This document shows, one piece after another, positions 61,555 through 64,000 of a stretch of 64,000 nt of DNA (positions within the stretch are counted from its first letter, which is position 1; each line of letters starts with the position of its first letter). Both the position numbers and the translations under genes were made by a program. Source of the DNA: an uncultured Pirellulaceae bacterium (lineage in GTDB: Bacteria; Planctomycetota; Planctomycetia; Pirellulales; Pirellulaceae); contig CAJQPP010000050.1 of NCBI GenBank assembly GCA_905480235.1, positions 1-64,000 on the forward strand. The letters are read 5' to 3'. A model generated the notes under the pieces. That model saw only the letters and a program-made list of their open reading frames with translations, was not told the DNA's origin and did no database searches.

Positions 61555-64000
61555 ATGGCTCGCACTTCCCGACAAAAGACTTTTTTTGATATCGAATCCT
61601 CTGAGCAGCCGTCGCAAAAGCCCCCAGCGGTGCCGCCCTCCCCTGTTCCAGAGCAGCCCCTGGATGAATCGACCGTGTATGTCATTGACGCGCATTCGCT
61701 GATTTATCAGGTCTTTTTCGCTATGGGCGAGATGACATCGCCTGCCGGCCAGCCGGTCAATGCGGTGTACGGTTTCGTGCGAGACATGCTGGATATCATC
61801 GAAAAGAAAAAACCTGGGCACCTCATCTGCACCTTCGACCAGGGGTCCGTGACGTTCCGAAACGAGATGTATGCGGAGTACAAAGCCCATCGGGATCCTA
61901 TGCCGGATGATTTACGCAGCCAGATCCCGCTGATCCAAAAAATGTTGCACGCGTTGGGGATCCCCGTACTGGGTGTCGACAATTTTGAGGCGGACGACCT
62001 GATGGCAACCTTGGCGCGAAAGATCGAGGAACGCGGCGGGCGTTGCTACCTGGTGACCAATGACAAAGATTGTCGCCAGCTGATTACGGGGCGAGTCAAG
62101 CTTTTCAATATTCGCAAAAATCGAGTCTACGATGAAACCTCCCTCATGAATGACTGGGGGATTCGTCCCAACCAAGTGGTCGATTTTCAGGCCATGGTGG
62201 GAGACTCTGCAGACAACGTCCCTGGGTTGCCCTCGGTGGGACCAAAGACAGCTCAAAAATACTTGGATCAATTTGGCTCGTTAGACGGACTACTTAGCGG
62301 TGTTGAGCAGCTGAAAAGTAAGAAGCAGCAAGAAAAAATCCGGGCCAATGTTGAATTGGCTTGGTTGAGCAGGGATTTAGTGCGTTTGGATAATCAGGTG
62401 CCGATGGAGATCGATTGGGAAAGCGCGCGGATTGGCAACATCGATGTTCAGGCAGCCGTTGACCTGTGTGATCAGTTCGGTTTCCGTTCACTGGCCAAAC
62501 GCATTGGCGAAATGCCGATTGCCCAGGCCCCCGATATCTGGGAAACCGATTATCGCTTGGTTGCGGATTTAGAGGAACTCGCTGAATTGGTCCGTCAATT
62601 GGAGCAAACGTCACGCTTTGCGATCGATACCGAGACCACATCTACCAAGCCCCGAGAAGCGGAGCTGGTGGGTTTTTCTGTCGCTTGGGGGGTTGGCCAA
62701 GCAGCCTACGTTCCGGTCATGGCCCCCGAGGGTCAGGTTTGCCTCGATAGAGAAGAGGCGCTGCGTTTGCTGCGGCCACTGCTCGAAAATTCATCGATCG
62801 AGAAAATCGGCCAGAACCTGAAATATGACATGATCGTGCTACGGCAATTGGATATCGAGTTGCAGGGACCAATTTTCGATACGATGGTCGCGGATTATTT
62901 ATTGGATGCCGGCCAAAGAAATCATGGCATTGACGACTTGGCGCGTCGTTACCTGAACCACCGCACGATCAAAATCAAGGAGTTGATCGGGACGGGCAAA
63001 AACCAGCGAAAAATGAACGATGTGGATGTTGAATTGGTGGCTCGATACGCGGCCGAAGACGCTGACATTCCCTTTCGTTTGTATGAAATTCTGCGAGATC
63101 GATTAGAAAAAGCCAAGTTGCTGGATCTTTTTCACGATGTGGAAATGCCTTTGGTACGGGTCTTGGCAGAAATGGAATTCAATGGCATTCGTTTGGACGT
63201 GGCGGTGCTGAAAAAATTGAGCGGTCAATTTTCGGAGGCAATTACGCAACTGCGGGCTGAAATTTATCAAATCGCGGGGGAGGAATTTAATATCGACTCG
63301 CCGCAGCAATTGGCGGGCGTGCTGTTTGATAAACTGGAATTGCCGGTCGTCAAAAAAACCGCCACCGGTCGTAGCACTGCGGTGGACGTTTTGGAAACAC
63401 TTGCTGAACAACACGAACTCCCGCAAAAAATTATTGGCTATCGGCAATTTGCGAAACTGAGAAGTACCTATACCGACGCTCTGTTGTCGCTGATCAATCC
63501 AAAAACGGAGCGTGTGCATACGTCATTCATGCAGGATGTTGCCGCCACGGGCCGATTGAGCTCCCAAGATCCCAATCTGCAAAATATTCCGATTCGAACC
63601 GATGCAGGTCGACAAATCCGTGAGGCTTTCGTTGCTGACCCAAAAAGTTGGACGCTTCTTTCAGCCGATTATTCCCAAATCGAATTGAGAATGCTGGCGC
63701 ATTTCACGCAAGATCAGAATCTTTTGAGTTCATTTACATCCGGCCATGATATCCATGCGGCTGTTGCGGCCGAGATTCACGATGTCGATCTCAGTGCGGT
63801 TACGAAAGAAATGCGTCGAGCCGCCAAGGCTGTCAACTTTGGGATTATCTACGGGCAAACTCCTTTTGGACTTGGTAAGGCCATTGGGGTTAGCAAAGAG
63901 GAGGCCAGTGAATTTATTGATAATTACTTCGCTCGTTACCCAAGTGTTCGCGAATTTACAGATGGTATTCTCGCAACGGCCCACCGCGACGGTCATGTGA
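61555..64000 (+). CDS. polA: DNA polymerase I (partial, C-terminus beyond the window)
   Basis: The ATG at 61555 opens a frame to the window edge, 815 residues. The 5'-3' exonuclease domain includes YVIDAHSLIYQVFFAM, VDNFEADDLMATLARK and MVGDSADNVPGLPSVGPKTA. The 3'-5' proofreading domain keeps its acidic residues: FAIDTETTS, GQNLKYDMIVL, and the YAAEDADI end of the DEDDy set. In the polymerase domain motif A is LLSADYSQIELRMLA and motif B RRAAKAVNFGIIYGQ. Motif C lies past the edge. A 40-residue Pro/Ser-rich extension precedes the exonuclease domain. It functions in Okazaki fragment processing and repair. Confidence 0.97.
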   Translation, partial: MARTSRQKTFFDIESSEQPSQKPPAVPPSPVPEQPLDESTVYVIDAHSLIYQVFFAMGEMTSPAGQPVNAVYGFVRDMLDIIEKKKPGHLICTFDQGSVTFRNEMYAEYKAHRDPMPDDLRSQIPLIQKMLHALGIPVLGVDNFEADDLMATLARKIEERGGRCYLVTNDKDCRQLITGRVKLFNIRKNRVYDETSLMNDWGIRPNQVVDFQAMVGDSADNVPGLPSVGPKTAQKYLDQFGSLDGLLSGVEQLKSKKQQEKIRANVELAWLSRDLVRLDNQVPMEIDWESARIGNIDVQAAVDLCDQFGFRSLAKRIGEMPIAQAPDIWETDYRLVADLEELAELVRQLEQTSRFAIDTETTSTKPREAELVGFSVAWGVGQAAYVPVMAPEGQVCLDREEALRLLRPLLENSSIEKIGQNLKYDMIVLRQLDIELQGPIFDTMVADYLLDAGQRNHGIDDLARRYLNHRTIKIKELIGTGKNQRKMNDVDVELVARYAAEDADIPFRLYEILRDRLEKAKLLDLFHDVEMPLVRVLAEMEFNGIRLDVAVLKKLSGQFSEAITQLRAEIYQIAGEEFNIDSPQQLAGVLFDKLELPVVKKTATGRSTAVDVLETLAEQHELPQKIIGYRQFAKLRSTYTDALLSLINPKTERVHTSFMQDVAATGRLSSQDPNLQNIPIRTDAGRQIREAFVADPKSWTLLSADYSQIELRMLAHFTQDQNLLSSFTSGHDIHAAVAAEIHDVDLSAVTKEMRRAAKAVNFGIIYGQTPFGLGKAIGVSKEEASEFIDNYFARYPSVREFTDGILATAHRDGHV

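Overview
The window looks like a chromosomal segment of a planctomycete, probably of the Pirellulales. The pointers are a Gly/Ser-rich secreted protein with two TIGR03000-type repeats (a domain I know only from Planctomycetes), a fused AroD-AroE enzyme, a CotH/DUF4956 pair, HTTM proteins, EF-hand secreted proteins, many lipoproteins of unknown function, weak Shine-Dalgarno sites at many genes, and a ubiquitin-like conjugation cluster with a RING-type protein. No rRNA, transposase, integrase, CRISPR array or prophage was seen. One tRNA (Asp, GTC) is present. Both window edges cut a DNA polymerase gene: dnaE2 on the left and polA on the right.

Layout. 1-4715: an imuA-imuB-dnaE2 mutagenesis cassette on the minus strand, preceded by a perfect CTGT-N8-ACAG palindrome that looks like a LexA box. 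4992-13582: a minus-strand series of a sigma-54-type response regulator, mutL, aroDE, aroK, a prepilin peptidase, an unknown protein and an OmpA-like lipoprotein. 13883-17685: an efflux adaptor, a MacB-type permease and a methyltransferase on the plus strand. 19577-24207: the most notable block, a plus-strand run of ubiquitin-like protein, E2-like protein, E1-like protein, membrane-anchored JAMM peptidase and membrane-anchored RING-type protein. 24244-30230: Nudix hydrolase, cobalamin adenosyltransferase, then the nitrogen-control pair glnB-glnD and a membrane-anchored helical-repeat protein. 30781-36037: tRNA-Asp, two possible very small genes, two paralogous secreted proteins separated by a strong terminator, and a LolA-like exported protein.

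36057-45995: pdxA, dtd, an EF-hand protein, a YdjM-type membrane protein, a CvpA-like protein, a threonine dehydratase-like enzyme, DUF4956 plus CotH, a gene-poor kilobase, and accA. 46087-49590: a tightly packed minus-strand group of HTTM partner, HTTM protein, truA and a divergent Ser/Thr kinase. 49830-61046: the TIGR03000 protein, an exported Pcm-like protein, a CPBP protease, an O-antigen ligase-like protein, a large lipoprotein, holA, a secreted thioredoxin-like gene with an in-frame TGA, and a membrane coiled-coil protein. 61555-64000: polA.

Two observations stand out. First, the five-gene ubiquitin-like pathway has E1, E2, an E3-like RING protein and a deubiquitinase-like JAMM protein, the last two apparently held at the membrane. 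Second, the 58390-59475 gene is best read as a selenoprotein: its in-frame TGA falls exactly where the first Cys of a thioredoxin CxxC motif should be and is followed by a hairpin of bacterial SECIS type. The imu cassette, mutL, holA and polA give the window several DNA replication and repair functions, but they are not one operon.
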